Source: Pseudonocardia sediminis (GTDB taxonomy: Bacteria > Actinomycetota > Actinomycetes > Mycobacteriales > Pseudonocardiaceae). Taken from it: a stretch of DNA of 64,000 bases. The stretch covers positions 1,634,001 through 1,698,000 of the forward strand of contig NZ_SHKL01000001.1 of the NCBI RefSeq assembly GCF_004217185.1, in the 5' to 3' direction. The notes under the pieces were generated by a model. It made no database searches, was not told the origin of the DNA, and saw only the letters and a program-made list of their open reading frames with translations. A program made the position numbers and the translations under genes. Below are positions 27,398 to 38,279 of the stretch, one piece after another; the first letter of the stretch is position 1; each line of letters begins with the position of its first letter.

Positions 27398-27432
27398 CGC
27401 GACATCGTCCCAGTGGTGTCGGGGGCGGGGGC

Positions 27433-27855
27433 TCAGCCGTTGTACGGCGCGATGACGTCGATGATCCAGGTGACGCCGAATCGGTCGGTCAGCTTGCCGT
27501 AGAGCGGGGAGAAGACCGCCGGTCCGAGTGGCACGAGGATCGTCGCACCCTCGGAGAGAGCCTTGAAGTAGCCGGTGATCTCCTCGGCGTCGGTCCCGCG
27601 CAGCGCGTGGTAGAAGGGGTTCTCGCCCGGGTTCCACGACAGCGAGTCCTGCACGTCGTAGGCCATGACCTGGAAGCCGTTCGGGGCGCTGACCTGACCC
27701 CAGACGATCTGGTCGGCCTGGCCGGGGCCCTGGCCGGAGGGCATGTCGCCGTAGGGGACGGCGATGATGTCGCCGCCGAAGACCGAGTGGTAGAACTCGA
27801 GCGCCTCCCGGGCGTCGCCGCGGAAGTTGATGTGCAGGGTGTTGGTGATGGCCAC
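27433..27855 (-). CDS. VOC-family (PhnB/glyoxalase-like) protein
   Basis: The 140-aa protein has the vicinal-oxygen-chelate fold of the PhnB type: TLHINFRGDAREALEFYHSVFGG at the start, VPYGDMPSGQ in the middle, and VPLGPAVFSPLYGKLTDRFGV.W at the C-terminus. PhnB-like proteins often form dimers, and most lack an assigned reaction. GTG at 27855 follows GGAG by about 7 nt. It is transcribed divergently from the WYL regulator with 93 bp between them, so it may be that regulator's target. It lies 35 bp upstream of the AlkZ-like gene on the same strand. Confidence 0.87.
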   Translation of the reverse strand: MAITNTLHINFRGDAREALEFYHSVFGGDIIAVPYGDMPSGQGPGQADQIVWGQVSAPNGFQVMAYDVQDSLSWNPGENPFYHALRGTDAEEITGYFKALSEGATILVPLGPAVFSPLYGKLTDRFGVTWIIDVIAPYNG

Positions 27856-27935
27856 CGGTGTCTCCGTCCGTCGTTCCGTGCTGACGAGGACAAGATTGCC
27901 AGGCGTAGCGGTCAGCTTCTGTCCTCTACTTCCGG

Positions 27936-27941
27936 CAGTAT
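27936..27941 (+). promoter_or_regulatory. -10 box CAGTAT, leaderless WYL-regulator start
   Basis: CAGTAT is followed by 7 nt and ATG 27949. Confidence 0.45.
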
Positions 27942-27948
27942 CGAGTCC

Positions 27949-28938
27949 ATGCTGGAGACCTCGGCACGACTGCTCTCGCTGCTCTCGTTGCTCCAGGCGC
28001 GGCGCGACTGGCCGGGGCAGCTGCTCGCCGAACGCCTGGAGATCAGCCCGCGCACCGTGCGACGCGACGTCGACCGCCTGCGTGAGCTCGGCTACCCCAT
28101 CACGGCCACGAAGGGACCCGACGGCGGCTACCGCCTCGACGCCGGCACGGAGCTGCCTCCGCTGCTCTTCGACGACGAGCAGGCCGTCGCGCTCGCCGTC
28201 GCGCTGCAGACGGCCACCGCCACCGGTGCCGGGATCGCCGAGGCCGCGGCGCGCGCCCTGGCGACCGTCCGCCAGGTCATGCCGGCCCGGCTGCGACGGC
28301 GCATCGACGCACTGCAGGTCACCGCCGTCGAACGCCCCGGCGTCCGGGAGCGGCCGCAGGCCGACACCGAGGTGCTCGTGGTGCTCAGCGACGCCGTCCG
28401 CGTCCGAGAGGTGCTGCGCTTCGACTACGCGGCGCCCGGAGCCGAGCCGGGGGACGGGCCTCCGCGCCGCGCGGAGCCGCACCATCTGATCACCTGGGGC
28501 GGGCGCTGGTACCTCATCGCGTGGGACCTCGACCGTGACGACTGGCGCACCTTCCGCGCCGACCGGATCACCCCGCGCACCCCCAACGGGCCGCGGTTCG
28601 CCCCGCGCGCGCTGCCCGGCGGCGACGACGTGACGGCGTTCGTCGCGGGCCGTTTCCAGGGCTCCGGCGACGGCTGGCCGTGCCACGGCGAGGTGATCCT
28701 CGACCTCCCCGCGTCGCGGGTGTACCCGTTCGTCTCCGACGGGGTCGTCGAGCCCCTGCCCGCCACGGACGGCCGGGAGCGCTGCCGTCTCGTCCTGGGA
28801 TCGTGGTCCTGGCACGGGCTGGCCTCGTCGCTGGGGCACTTCGACGCCGACATCGAGGTCGTCGGGCCGCCCGAGCTCGCCGACGCCTTCGCCCGCCTGT
28901 CCCGTCGCTACGCCGGCGCGGCGGAGTCGTTCAGCTGA
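27949..28938 (+). CDS. HTH/WYL-domain transcriptional regulator
   Basis: This 329-aa regulator begins with an HTH_11/DeoR-like winged helix (LLSLLQARRDWPGQLLAERL, then ISPRTVRRDVDRLRELGYPI) and the GPDGGYRLDAG wing typical of YafY-like proteins. The central and C-terminal WYL domain is marked by HHLITWGGRWYLIAWDLDRDDWRTFRADRI. WYL proteins commonly sense a ligand or nucleic acid. It is divergent from the VOC gene. Its 3' end overlaps the convergent XRE-family gene by 8 bp. Confidence 0.9.
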   Translation: MLETSARLLSLLSLLQARRDWPGQLLAERLEISPRTVRRDVDRLRELGYPITATKGPDGGYRLDAGTELPPLLFDDEQAVALAVALQTATATGAGIAEAAARALATVRQVMPARLRRRIDALQVTAVERPGVRERPQADTEVLVVLSDAVRVREVLRFDYAAPGAEPGDGPPRRAEPHHLITWGGRWYLIAWDLDRDDWRTFRADRITPRTPNGPRFAPRALPGGDDVTAFVAGRFQGSGDGWPCHGEVILDLPASRVYPFVSDGVVEPLPATDGRERCRLVLGSWSWHGLASSLGHFDADIEVVGPPELADAFARLSRRYAGAAESFS

Positions 28939-29815
28939 CCGGGTGCCCGGCGTTCCAGCTCCCGAGGAGGCGGACCGAGTCGGCCTCCGGGCTGCCGGGC
29001 TGCGGGGTGAAGACGGTCAGCACCTGATCGGTGGCCGTGCTGACCTGCAGGTTCTCGAACGGCAGGGTGATCGTCCCGACGAGCGGGTGCGCGAACGTCT
29101 TCGTCCCGCCGCGGTGGACGAGCACGTCGTTGGTGGCCCAGCGGGTGCGGAACTCCGCGCTGCGGGTGGAGAGCTGTCCGATCAGCTCGATCAACGCCGG
29201 ATCGCTGCAGTGCCGTCCGGCCTCGGTGCGCAGGATCGCCACGGTGTCGCACGCGATCCGCTCCCACTCCGGGAACAGCGCCCGGGCGCGGTCCTCGTCG
29301 AGGAACAGGAAGCGCGCGGTGTTGAGGGTGCCCGTCCGGTCGAGGCCCGGCCCGTCGAACGCCGGCGCGTAGAGCGCCCGTCCGAGAGCGTTGACGGCCA
29401 GGACGTCGAGGCGCCCGTTGAACACCAGCGCGGGCAGGTGGTCCATCGAGTCCAGCAGCACCCGGACGCCGGACGTGACCGGGTCGGTCGCGACGACACG
29501 GCGCCGCCTGCGGGCCTCGGGTGCCAGCGCGCCGAGGAGCCGGTCGAGGTGGGCGCGTTCGTCGTCGTCGAGACGCAGGACGGCCGCGACGGCGTCGACG
29601 ACGGCGGCCGACGGCCCGGTCGCCTGGCCGCGTTCGAGCCGGATGTAGTACTCCGGGCTGACCCCGGCCAGCAGCGCCACCTCCTCGCGGCGCAGACCCG
29701 TCACCCGGCGCCGTGACCCGCCCGCCGGCAGTCCCGCCTCGGTGGGGGAGACCCGTGCGCGGCGGGTGCACAGGAACTCGCGGACCGACGCCCGCGCCGC
29801 CTCCTTCTCGTCCAT
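28931..29815 (-). CDS. XRE-family regulator with MmyB-like ligand domain
   Basis: This 294-aa protein has an N-terminal helix-turn-helix ([27 protein letters not shown], residues about 36-63) and a C-terminal MmyB-like/MLTR domain (residues about 105-290) with the typical [31 protein letters not shown] pattern. Members often regulate an adjacent divergent oxidoreductase gene. Here an aldo/keto reductase starts 131 bp away in the opposite direction and is the likely target. ATG 29815 is 6 nt from a -10 box, suggesting a leaderless message. Confidence 0.9.
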   Translation of the reverse strand: MDEKEAARASVREFLCTRRARVSPTEAGLPAGGSRRRVTGLRREEVALLAGVSPEYYIRLERGQATGPSAAVVDAVAAVLRLDDDERAHLDRLLGALAPEARRRRRVVATDPVTSGVRVLLDSMDHLPALVFNGRLDVLAVNALGRALYAPAFDGPGLDRTGTLNTARFLFLDEDRARALFPEWERIACDTVAILRTEAGRHCSDPALIELIGQLSTRSAEFRTRWATNDVLVHRGGTKTFAHPLVGTITLPFENLQVSTATDQVLTVFTPQPGSPEADSVRLLGSWNAGHPVS

Positions 29816-29821
29816 GTCACC

Positions 29822-29827
29822 AGCGTA
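29822..29827 (-). promoter_or_regulatory. -10 box TACGCT (minus), leaderless XRE-gene start
   Basis: Read on the minus strand, TACGCT is followed by GGTGAC and the ATG at 29815. Confidence 0.5.
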
Positions 29828-29946
29828 GGCGGGCCCGGTACCCGGAGAGGGTCCCTGCGAGTACCCCTCTCGGCCGTGCCTGTCCGGGTGTCGCGAACCG
29901 GCGTCGTATGGGGCCACCACAGAACCGACACCACGGAGCAGCCACG

Positions 29947-31491
<1,545 letters not shown>

Positions 31492-31623
31492 GGGTGTTCC
31501 TCCTGTGGGGCGGGCGTGCCTCTCGTGGGCCGCCATGATCGCGTGTGCTCGCCGGGGTGTTCGTGCCGGGCGGGCCGATCGGTTCAGCCGCGACGTCCGG
31601 CGTCCGGGGACGCACCGATCGGG

Positions 31624-32466
31624 TCAGCTCGCGTCGGCCGGCTTCTTCGGCGGCAGCGGGAAGAAGCCGCTGGTGCGGCGCACGTACTCCTCGTAGCCGG
31701 GGCGGCGCTTGCCGATGCTGCGCTCGAGCAGCTTCGCGCCGGTGCCCCTGACCAGGTTCACCGTGATCAGCGCGACGCCGATCAGGCCGAGGACCCCGGC
31801 GAGGTGGTGCAGCGCGATCAGCCCCAGGCCCCACCAGACCGCGGCGTCGCCGAAGTAGTTCGGGTGCCGGGTGTAGCGCCACAGGCCCTGGTCCATGACC
31901 TGGCCCTTGTTCGCCGGGTCCGCGGTGAAGCGGGCGAGCTGGGCGTCGCCGACGGACTCGAAGTAGAACCCGACGGCCCAGACCAGCGTGCCCAGCACCG
32001 CCGTCAGGATGCCCCAGAACGCCGAGGCGTAGCCGTAGGCGGCGAACTGCACCGGCAGCGACACGACCCACATCACCACGCCCTGCGTGAGGTAGATCTT
32101 GCGGAACGCGTAGAGCGTGACGTTGCCCTTCGCCCGGCCCAGCATCTCGACGTAGCGCTGGTCCTCGGGCTTGCCGCGGTTGCGCTTCTCGATGTGCCAG
32201 GCCAGGCGCAGCCCCCACACCGCGGTCAGCACCGTGACCAGCCACTGCCGCCAGGCGTCACCCTCGCCGTTCGCGGTGACGAGGGTGACGACGGCGATCA
32301 GCGCGAACCCGGCGCCCCACACGACGTCGATCCCGTCGTGCCGTCCGCCGCGCACCTTCACCGCGACGAACAGCGCCACGGCCATCAGCACGAGCACGGC
32401 CAGCGCGCTGACCCAGAGGTTGGTCAGCAGCGCCGACCACGGGAAGGGGCTGTTCACTGTCGACAC
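31624..32466 (-). CDS. DUF1295 (steroid 5-alpha-reductase-like) membrane protein
   Basis: This is the last gene of the fatty-acid-modification operon. The 280-aa protein has about six transmembrane helices and the DUF1295/ICMT-like C-terminal signature GLWRYTRHPNYFGDAAVWWG, followed by YEEYVRRTSGFFPLPPKK. The superfamily includes steroid reductases and isoprenylcysteine methyltransferases; this family may use NAD(P)H to reduce a lipid double bond, which is inference. In M. tuberculosis a similar gene (Rv0446c) lies next to ufaA1. GTG 32466 or GTG 32457 may be the start; neither has a clear SD sequence. Confidence 0.85.
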   Translation of the reverse strand: MSTVNSPFPWSALLTNLWVSALAVLVLMAVALFVAVKVRGGRHDGIDVVWGAGFALIAVVTLVTANGEGDAWRQWLVTVLTAVWGLRLAWHIEKRNRGKPEDQRYVEMLGRAKGNVTLYAFRKIYLTQGVVMWVVSLPVQFAAYGYASAFWGILTAVLGTLVWAVGFYFESVGDAQLARFTADPANKGQVMDQGLWRYTRHPNYFGDAAVWWGLGLIALHHLAGVLGLIGVALITVNLVRGTGAKLLERSIGKRRPGYEEYVRRTSGFFPLPPKKPADAS

Positions 32467-32494
32467 TCGATTCGTCAGGGCTCCACTGAGGAGA

Positions 32495-33895
32495 TCATCG
32501 TGTCGTAGCGGTGTCCGCCTCGCGAGCCGAGATGTGCGCCGTCCCGGCCTCGGCCGGGGTGACGTCCGCGGCGAGACGGTCGAGCGCCGGGTCGGCACCG
32601 AGCGTCGCGGCGCGGCTGCGCGGCAGCCCGGAGCGCCCGTCGGCGCCGGGGCGCACCATCAGGATCTGGTGCACGCCCATCCGGTTCTCCTCGAACGCCA
32701 GCGCCGCACCGGCCAGATAGAGCAGCCAGATCCGGAACTGCTCCTCGCCGATCATCCGGACGGCCTCGGAACGGTTGTCCTGCAGCGTGTCGAGCCACGG
32801 CCGGACCGTCCACACGTAGTGCTCGCGCAACGAGTGCACGTCGACGACCTCGTTGCCGGCCCGCTCCAGGAACCCGATCGTCTCGCCGACCGGGCGCATG
32901 TACATGTCCGGTGCGACGTAGGACTCCATGAACGCGCCGCCGCCGGGAGCGTTGTTCTCGCCCACCGCGCCGCGCGACATCTGCTGGATCAGCAGCCGGC
33001 CGTGCGGGCGCAGCAGCTTGTGCAGCTGCGCGGCGTAGACCGGGTAGTTGTCCTGCCCGACGTGCTCGCCCATCTCGATCGAGGAGATCGCGTCGAAGGG
33101 CTGGTCGGGGATCTCGCGGTAGTCCTGCAGCCGGATCTCGACCCGGTCGGACAGGCCCGCCTTGCGCACGCGCTCGATGCCGTAGTCGCGCTGCTGCGCC
33201 GAGAGCGTCACACCGACCGCGTGCACGCCGTAGTGCTGCGCGGCGTGCACCAGCAGCGACGCCCAGCCGCAGCCGACGTCGAGCAGGCGCATCCCCGGCT
33301 TGAGGCCGAGCTTGCGGCAGATCAGGTCCAGCTTGTCGCGCTGGGCGTCGATGAGGCCGTAGTCCGGCCCGGCGTCCTGGGTCCAGTAGCCGCAGGAGTA
33401 GGCCATCTGCGGGTCGAGCAGGAAGCTGTAGAACTCGTTCGACAGGTCGTAGTGGTGGCTGATCGCGGCCCGGTCGCGGCGGCGCGTGTGCAGCCCGCCC
33501 GAGAGCACCGCCTCCGACGCCGGTGGCTTCGGGTTCGGCCCGATCGCGCGCAGCCGCAGTGCCGTGCGCAGGGCGTCGAGCTTCTGGGCACGGTCCATGC
33601 GCGGGGCGCCGTTCCCGGAGCGGGCCAGTCTCCAGAAACGGGACAGGCCGTCGGCGATGTCGCCCTCGAAGTCGAGGTCGCCGGAGACGAACGCCCGGGC
33701 CAGGCCCAGCTCCCCGGTGTTCCACAGCAGACGTCGCAGCGCCCGCCGGCGGCGGATGATCACGACGGGGGCGGTCGGATCGTCGACGGCCCCGGCCTCG
33801 CTGCCGTCCCAGGCGCGCAGCCGCACCGGCGGCGGCGAGCCGAGGACACCCTCGATCAGGTTCGCCAGCTGCGCGGCGACGGTCGGCTTGGACAC
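32495..33895 (-). CDS. Cyclopropane-fatty-acid synthase-family methyltransferase, paralogue 2
   Basis: This 466-aa SAM-dependent enzyme is expected to transfer a methylene or methyl group to double bonds of membrane phospholipid acyl chains. An N-terminal domain of about 140 residues precedes the catalytic domain. There ISHHYDLSNEFYSFLLD and MAYSCGYW precede the SAM motif LLDVGCGWASLLVHAA; the family Cys is present in YSCGYW. The conserved Glu lies in ISSIEMGEHVG. The His-x-Ile of the E. coli bicarbonate site appears as Gln-x-Met (LIQQMS). The start GTG 33895 has AGGGAG 6 nt upstream, preferred over 33925. Confidence 0.92.
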   Translation of the reverse strand: MSKPTVAAQLANLIEGVLGSPPPVRLRAWDGSEAGAVDDPTAPVVIIRRRRALRRLLWNTGELGLARAFVSGDLDFEGDIADGLSRFWRLARSGNGAPRMDRAQKLDALRTALRLRAIGPNPKPPASEAVLSGGLHTRRRDRAAISHHYDLSNEFYSFLLDPQMAYSCGYWTQDAGPDYGLIDAQRDKLDLICRKLGLKPGMRLLDVGCGWASLLVHAAQHYGVHAVGVTLSAQQRDYGIERVRKAGLSDRVEIRLQDYREIPDQPFDAISSIEMGEHVGQDNYPVYAAQLHKLLRPHGRLLIQQMSRGAVGENNAPGGGAFMESYVAPDMYMRPVGETIGFLERAGNEVVDVHSLREHYVWTVRPWLDTLQDNRSEAVRMIGEEQFRIWLLYLAGAALAFEENRMGVHQILMVRPGADGRSGLPRSRAATLGADPALDRLAADVTPAEAGTAHISAREADTATTR

Positions 33896-33938
33896 GGTGT
33901 TCTCCCTGGAGACGGGTGCGGACACGGGAATCGGCGGG

Positions 33939-35252
33939 TCAGAAGGACGGGCGGCGCTGCAGCGAGAGCTGGAAGACGTCGAGGTACCCGACGCGGAAGC
34001 CGGCCTCGCAGTAGCCGAGGTAGAACTCCCACATCCGGCGGAACGTCTCGTCGAAGCCCATGTCGGCGACCTCGGACCAGCGCGAGAGGAACGTCTCGCG
34101 CCAGTGCCCCAGGGTCCGGGCGTAGTCGTAGCCCAGGCTCCGGCGCTCGGCGATGTGCAGCGACGTGTCCTGGGCGAGGTTGTGCTCGATCGACTCCACC
34201 GAGGGGATGAGCCCGCCGGGGAAGACGTACTTGTGGATCCAGGTGTAGTCGTTCTTGGACACCACGAGCCGGTCGTGCGGGATCGTGATCGCCTGCAGGC
34301 CGACCTTGCCGCCCGGCTTGAGCAGGCGGTCCAGCGCGCCGAAATATGTCGGCCAGTACGCCTCGCCGACGGCCTCGATCATCTCGACGCTGACGACGGC
34401 GTCGTAGCTGCCCTGGGCCTCGCGGTAGTCGCGCAGCAGGACCTGCACCCGGTCGGCGACGCCCTCGCGCTCCAGCCGCTCCTCGGCCAGTGCCTTCTGC
34501 TCGGCGGAGATGGTCAGCGTGGTGACCCGGGCTCCGCGCTGGGCGGCACGGGTGGCCAGGCCACCCCAGCCGGTGCCGATCTCCAGGACGTGCATGCCGT
34601 CGCGGACGCCGGCCATGTCCAGGATGCCGTCGATCTTGCGGCGCTGGGCGTCGGCGAGGTCGTCGCTGCCCTCGGCGAACCAGGCGGCGCTGTAGGACAT
34701 GGTCTCGTCGAGGAACAGGGCGAACAGGTCGTTGGACAGGTCGTAGTGGCGGTGGATGTTCTCCCGCGACCCCTCGACCGTGTTCACCTCCTCCTTCGGC
34801 TGGCGGGCCTCGACGTAGCGCCGCGCCATCCGCTGCAGGACCGGCGGGATCAGCGTCGAGAGCTTCGCCGCGAATGGTGTGAGCAGGCCGGGCAGGTCGG
34901 TCGTCGTCCAGTCGCCGACCATGTAGCTCTCGCCGAAGCCGATCTTGGAGTCGACCCCCATCCGGGCGAAGAACGACGCCGGGCGCTCGATCCGCATGAC
35001 GGGGGAGTCCGGGCCGCCGGCGCCGATCCGCTCCCCGCCCGGGAATACCACGCGCACCGGCAGGGTGCGGACGGCGCGGCGGAACAGGGTCTCGGCGATC
35101 CGGGCCTTGGCCGGGGCCACCGGCGGGGTCGCGAGACCCGGCCAGACGCCCTCGTTCGGACGCGGGACGGCGCGGGTGGACGGACGGGCGGCGGCTCCGT
35201 TGCGGAGGCGCGGGGTCGCGGTGGCCTGGTCGAGATCGTGCGGAGTGGTCAT
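33939..35252 (-). CDS. Cyclopropane-fatty-acid synthase-family methyltransferase, paralogue 1 (UfaA1-like)
   Basis: This 437-aa enzyme has a disordered N-terminus (about 55 residues, Pro/Arg-rich), then HRHYDLSNDLFALFLDETM and the SAM motif HVLEIGTGWGGLATRAA. The Cys of the YxCxYW motif is replaced (YSAAWF), while Glu is kept in VVSVEMIEAVGEAYW. The long C-terminal region with VFPGGLIPSV is typical of UfaA1-like proteins. It is adjacent to a second paralogue and to DUF1365, like Rv0447c-Rv0448c. The start at 35252 overlaps the DUF1365 stop by ATGA. Confidence 0.92.
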   Translation of the reverse strand: MTTPHDLDQATATPRLRNGAAARPSTRAVPRPNEGVWPGLATPPVAPAKARIAETLFRRAVRTLPVRVVFPGGERIGAGGPDSPVMRIERPASFFARMGVDSKIGFGESYMVGDWTTTDLPGLLTPFAAKLSTLIPPVLQRMARRYVEARQPKEEVNTVEGSRENIHRHYDLSNDLFALFLDETMSYSAAWFAEGSDDLADAQRRKIDGILDMAGVRDGMHVLEIGTGWGGLATRAAQRGARVTTLTISAEQKALAEERLEREGVADRVQVLLRDYREAQGSYDAVVSVEMIEAVGEAYWPTYFGALDRLLKPGGKVGLQAITIPHDRLVVSKNDYTWIHKYVFPGGLIPSVESIEHNLAQDTSLHIAERRSLGYDYARTLGHWRETFLSRWSEVADMGFDETFRRMWEFYLGYCEAGFRVGYLDVFQLSLQRRPSF

Positions 35253-36016
35253 CGCGTGACCCCCTTCTGCGGGCGGTGCGTGGGACGTGGGACGACGGGC
35301 AGCCGGCGCAGCCACAGGGCGATGCCGTGCCGGCGGATCAGGGCCGAGGTGCGCTGGGTGACCAGCGGGCGGCGCAGCACGGTGCGCAGCACCTCCCGCG
35401 TGGTCGCCGGTCGGCGGCACCCGGCCAGGGTGGCGGTGAGGGCGATGGAGTCGTTCTGGCGCAGGGTGATCGAGACGGCGAGACGGTCGGTCGGCTCGCG
35501 CAGCAGCATCGAGTACTGCCCGTCGACGGTCATGAACGGCGAGACGTAGAAGTCCTTCTCGACGCTCGCGCGGCCCTCGGGGTCGGGGTGGAGCAGGTAG
35601 CAGTGCCGCTCCCCGTAGGTGTTGTGCACCTCCGCGATCACGCAGGCGAGATCGCCGTCGCGATCGTGGCACCAGTACACCGAGATCGGGTTGAACACGT
35701 ACCCGAGCACGCGGGCGTGGGCGAGCATCAGCACCTGCCCGCCGCGCAGGTCGATCCCGTGCACCGCGAGGTAGGCGTCGACGTTCTCCCGGATGGTCGA
35801 ACCCGGGTCGCCGAGGTGGTCCTTCGCGCGGAACCCGGCGAAGGGCCGCAGCCAGGCGGGCAGCCGCGGCATGTCGTCGAGGTCGACCAGCCACAGGTAG
35901 ATCGGGTGACTGAACCGGTAGTCCTGATCCTTGCGACGGACGTGCCGCACGACCGAGTCGTAGATCGCCGGGGCGAGCGTGGTCTGCTCCGGCTCGACGC
36001 GCTCGGGGGCGGTCAT
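35249..36016 (-). CDS. DUF1365 protein
   Basis: This 255-aa protein of unknown biochemical function is conserved beside CFA-synthase and amine-oxidase genes in actinobacteria and proteobacteria (Rv0448c in M. tuberculosis). Recognisable blocks are HVRRKDQDYRFSHPIYLWLVDLDD, ILGYVFNPISVYWC-like (here VLGYVFNPISVYWCHD) and EVHNTYGERHCYLL, then KDFYVSPFM. It probably takes part in lipid modification. The start 36016 overlaps the upstream stop by ATGA; ATG 36025 would be less coupled. Confidence 0.92.
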   Translation of the reverse strand: MTAPERVEPEQTTLAPAIYDSVVRHVRRKDQDYRFSHPIYLWLVDLDDMPRLPAWLRPFAGFRAKDHLGDPGSTIRENVDAYLAVHGIDLRGGQVLMLAHARVLGYVFNPISVYWCHDRDGDLACVIAEVHNTYGERHCYLLHPDPEGRASVEKDFYVSPFMTVDGQYSMLLREPTDRLAVSITLRQNDSIALTATLAGCRRPATTREVLRTVLRRPLVTQRTSALIRRHGIALWLRRLPVVPRPTHRPQKGVTR

Positions 36017-37305
36017 CGGGGCCATCCCGCCCCCAACGACTCCGCCGCCCGGACCCCGGAGACGCAGCCGTCCTCGTGGAAGCCCCAGCCGTGGTAGGCC
36101 CCGGCGAACGCGGTCATCCCGGTGTTGAGCTCCGGCAGCCGGCGCTGCGCGGCGACCGACTCCGGGGTGTAGATGGGGTGCTCGTAGTGCATCTTCGCGA
36201 CGACCGCGTCCGGGTCGACGCGGCCCGAGCCGTTGAGCGTGACCACCCAGTCGTCGGGGTCGGTGAGGCGCTGCAGCCGGTTCATGTCGTAGCTGACCAG
36301 CACCGGAGTCTCGCTCGAGTCGCGACAGGACGGCTTGAGGTAGTTCCACGACGCCCGCGCGCCCTTCGAGCGGGGCAGCAGCGAGGTGTCGTGGTGCAGC
36401 CAGACCTCGTTCGGCGAGTACTCGAAGGACCCCAGGACGTCGCGCTCGGCGTCGGTGGCGTCGGCGAGCAGTGCCAGCGCCTGGTCCGGGTGGGTCGCGA
36501 CGACGACCCGGTCGAACCCGTGCACGGCGTCGGCGTCGTCGCGGACCTCGACGCCGGCCGGGGTGCGCAGCACCGACCGGACCGGGGTGGCGGTGCGGAC
36601 CGCGCCGAGTCCCTTGACCAGGCGCGCGACGTAGGCCTGCGAGCCGCCGGTGACCGTCCGCCACTGCGGCGAGCCGCCGATGCCGAGCATCCCGTGGTGG
36701 TCGAGGAACGTGAACAGGTAGCGCGCCGGGTAGCTCAGCGAGATCGCGGCGCCGGCCGACCAGACGCACGACACGACCGGGATCATGAAGTGCTCGACGA
36801 AGTAGCGGGAGTAGCCGCCGATCGCCAGGAACGCCCCGAGGGTGACGTCGCCGGCCTGGTCACCGTCGTCCAGCAGGCGCCGCGCGTGGCGGTGGAAGCG
36901 GACGACCTCGCCGAGCATCTTCAGGTAGGCGGGCCGGGTCACGTTGGAGGCCTGCGGGAACAGCCCGCCGAGCTTCTGCGCCCCGGCGTACTCCAGCCCG
37001 CAGCCGTCGCAACGCACGCTCATCGACATGTCCGAGTCCTGCGTCGGCACACCGAGGTCGCCGAACAGGCGCAGCAGGTTCGGGTAGGTCCGGTCGTTGT
37101 GGACGATGAACCCGGTGTCCACGTTGGTGACGCCGCCGTCGGAGGTGGTCAGCTCGTGGGTGTGGGCGTGGCCGCCGATCCGGTCGTCGGCCTCGAACAC
37201 GGTGACGTCGTGGGTACGGCTGAGCAGGTGTGCCGCAGTGAGTCCGGCGACGCCGCTGCCCACCACCGCCACGGTCGGGAGGCTCGTCGTTCGGGCCTGG
37301 CTCAT
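36013..37305 (-). CDS. FAD-dependent amine oxidase-like oxidoreductase
   Basis: This 430-aa flavoprotein has the N-terminal dinucleotide-binding fingerprint VAVVGSGVAGLTAAHLLSR followed by VFEADDRIGGHAHTH. The C-terminal FAGAYHGWGFHEDGCVSGVRAAESL closes the FAD site. It resembles NAD(P)-binding amine-oxidase-like proteins such as Rv0449c that cluster with DUF1365 and CFA synthases and are thought to act on unsaturated or methylated acyl chains. CDGCGLEY near residue 100 is a small Cys pair. It overlaps both neighbours by ATGA. Confidence 0.92.
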   Translation of the reverse strand: MSQARTTSLPTVAVVGSGVAGLTAAHLLSRTHDVTVFEADDRIGGHAHTHELTTSDGGVTNVDTGFIVHNDRTYPNLLRLFGDLGVPTQDSDMSMSVRCDGCGLEYAGAQKLGGLFPQASNVTRPAYLKMLGEVVRFHRHARRLLDDGDQAGDVTLGAFLAIGGYSRYFVEHFMIPVVSCVWSAGAAISLSYPARYLFTFLDHHGMLGIGGSPQWRTVTGGSQAYVARLVKGLGAVRTATPVRSVLRTPAGVEVRDDADAVHGFDRVVVATHPDQALALLADATDAERDVLGSFEYSPNEVWLHHDTSLLPRSKGARASWNYLKPSCRDSSETPVLVSYDMNRLQRLTDPDDWVVTLNGSGRVDPDAVVAKMHYEHPIYTPESVAAQRRLPELNTGMTAFAGAYHGWGFHEDGCVSGVRAAESLGAGWPR

Positions 37306-38051
37306 CGGGCTGCTCCTGTCAGTGCGGTGCGGAGGCCGCCCGGGGCGGGCTCCTGCATGGCTTTCGTAATGACACGGTCGAGGGGTTCGACCCCGAGCTC
37401 GCCGAGTACGAAGCGGCGCACCAGGGACGACCAGTCGGCGGCCCGGCGCAGCATCGCGTGTCCGTCGCCGAGCACGTCGAAGCGCGCGACCCGGTCGGTG
37501 ACCCGGCGGGCCCGCACCGCGTAGTCGAACGACGCGGCCGGGCTCGTCATCCGCTCCCGGTCCCCGTGCGCGATCAGGACGCTGCGCCCGGCCAGCTGCT
37601 CCACCGGGTCGCCCTCGAGCCACGGCGCCAGCGCGCAGACCGCCACGACGCCGGGCTCGCCGGCCGCGCGCAGCACGGCCCGTCCGCCCATCGAGTGCCC
37701 GAGCAGAGCGATCGGACGCCCGGGGTGCCGGCGGGTGATCTCCCCGACGGCCCAGGACGCGTCGCGGTAGGCGTCCATCGCCGCGCCGTTCCAGCCGCGG
37801 TAGCGGTAGCGCAGGAGGTAGACGGCCACGCCGCTGCCCGTGTCGTTGCGGTACGCCCGCCCGGCCCGTTCGAGCTGCTGGGCGAACGGGACCATCCGCC
37901 AGTACGTCAGGCGGCGGCGGGCTCCGGTGTCGCGGCCCTGCGAACGGCCGCCGTGGGCGACCAGGACGACGGCGGCGGGATCGGGATGGCGGTCCCCGAC
38001 GACCTCCAGGGAGGCGACGGGCCCGGTGACGGGGGACTGGGGATCGGGCAT
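37302..38051 (-). CDS. Alpha/beta hydrolase
   Basis: This 249-aa serine hydrolase has the nucleophile elbow GHSMGG near residue 115 (ALLGHSMGGRAVLRA), an HG oxyanion-type segment (VVLVAHGGRSQG) and a late His in LGDGHAMLRR. An Asp in IAHGDRERM fits the third triad position. It is the first gene of the minus-strand operon and ends with ATGA overlap to the amine oxidase. That position suggests acyl-lipid hydrolysis, but the substrate is unknown. The start 38051 has GCGAGG 5 nt upstream; longer readings enter the shared promoter region with the plsC-like gene. Confidence 0.88.
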   Translation of the reverse strand: MPDPQSPVTGPVASLEVVGDRHPDPAAVVLVAHGGRSQGRDTGARRRLTYWRMVPFAQQLERAGRAYRNDTGSGVAVYLLRYRYRGWNGAAMDAYRDASWAVGEITRRHPGRPIALLGHSMGGRAVLRAAGEPGVVAVCALAPWLEGDPVEQLAGRSVLIAHGDRERMTSPAASFDYAVRARRVTDRVARFDVLGDGHAMLRRAADWSSLVRRFVLGELGVEPLDRVITKAMQEPAPGGLRTALTGAAR

Positions 38052-38279
38052 GGGGACCTCGCTGACACGCTCCGGCACACCGGAGTACCGGGTAGGACTC
38101 GCAGCGGTGTTCGGACCACCGGCCGTCGTGTGGACGACGACTGCGACGCAGGTCACAACCGGCTCACACATCGGACCCGATCTTCTCCCGGGCACCTCGA
38201 TCCGACCAGCGGTCGTGAGCGAACATGTGACCATTCACCCGTCCTCGGTGGCGGGGACTCCGATAGGAGGGGGAGTGGC

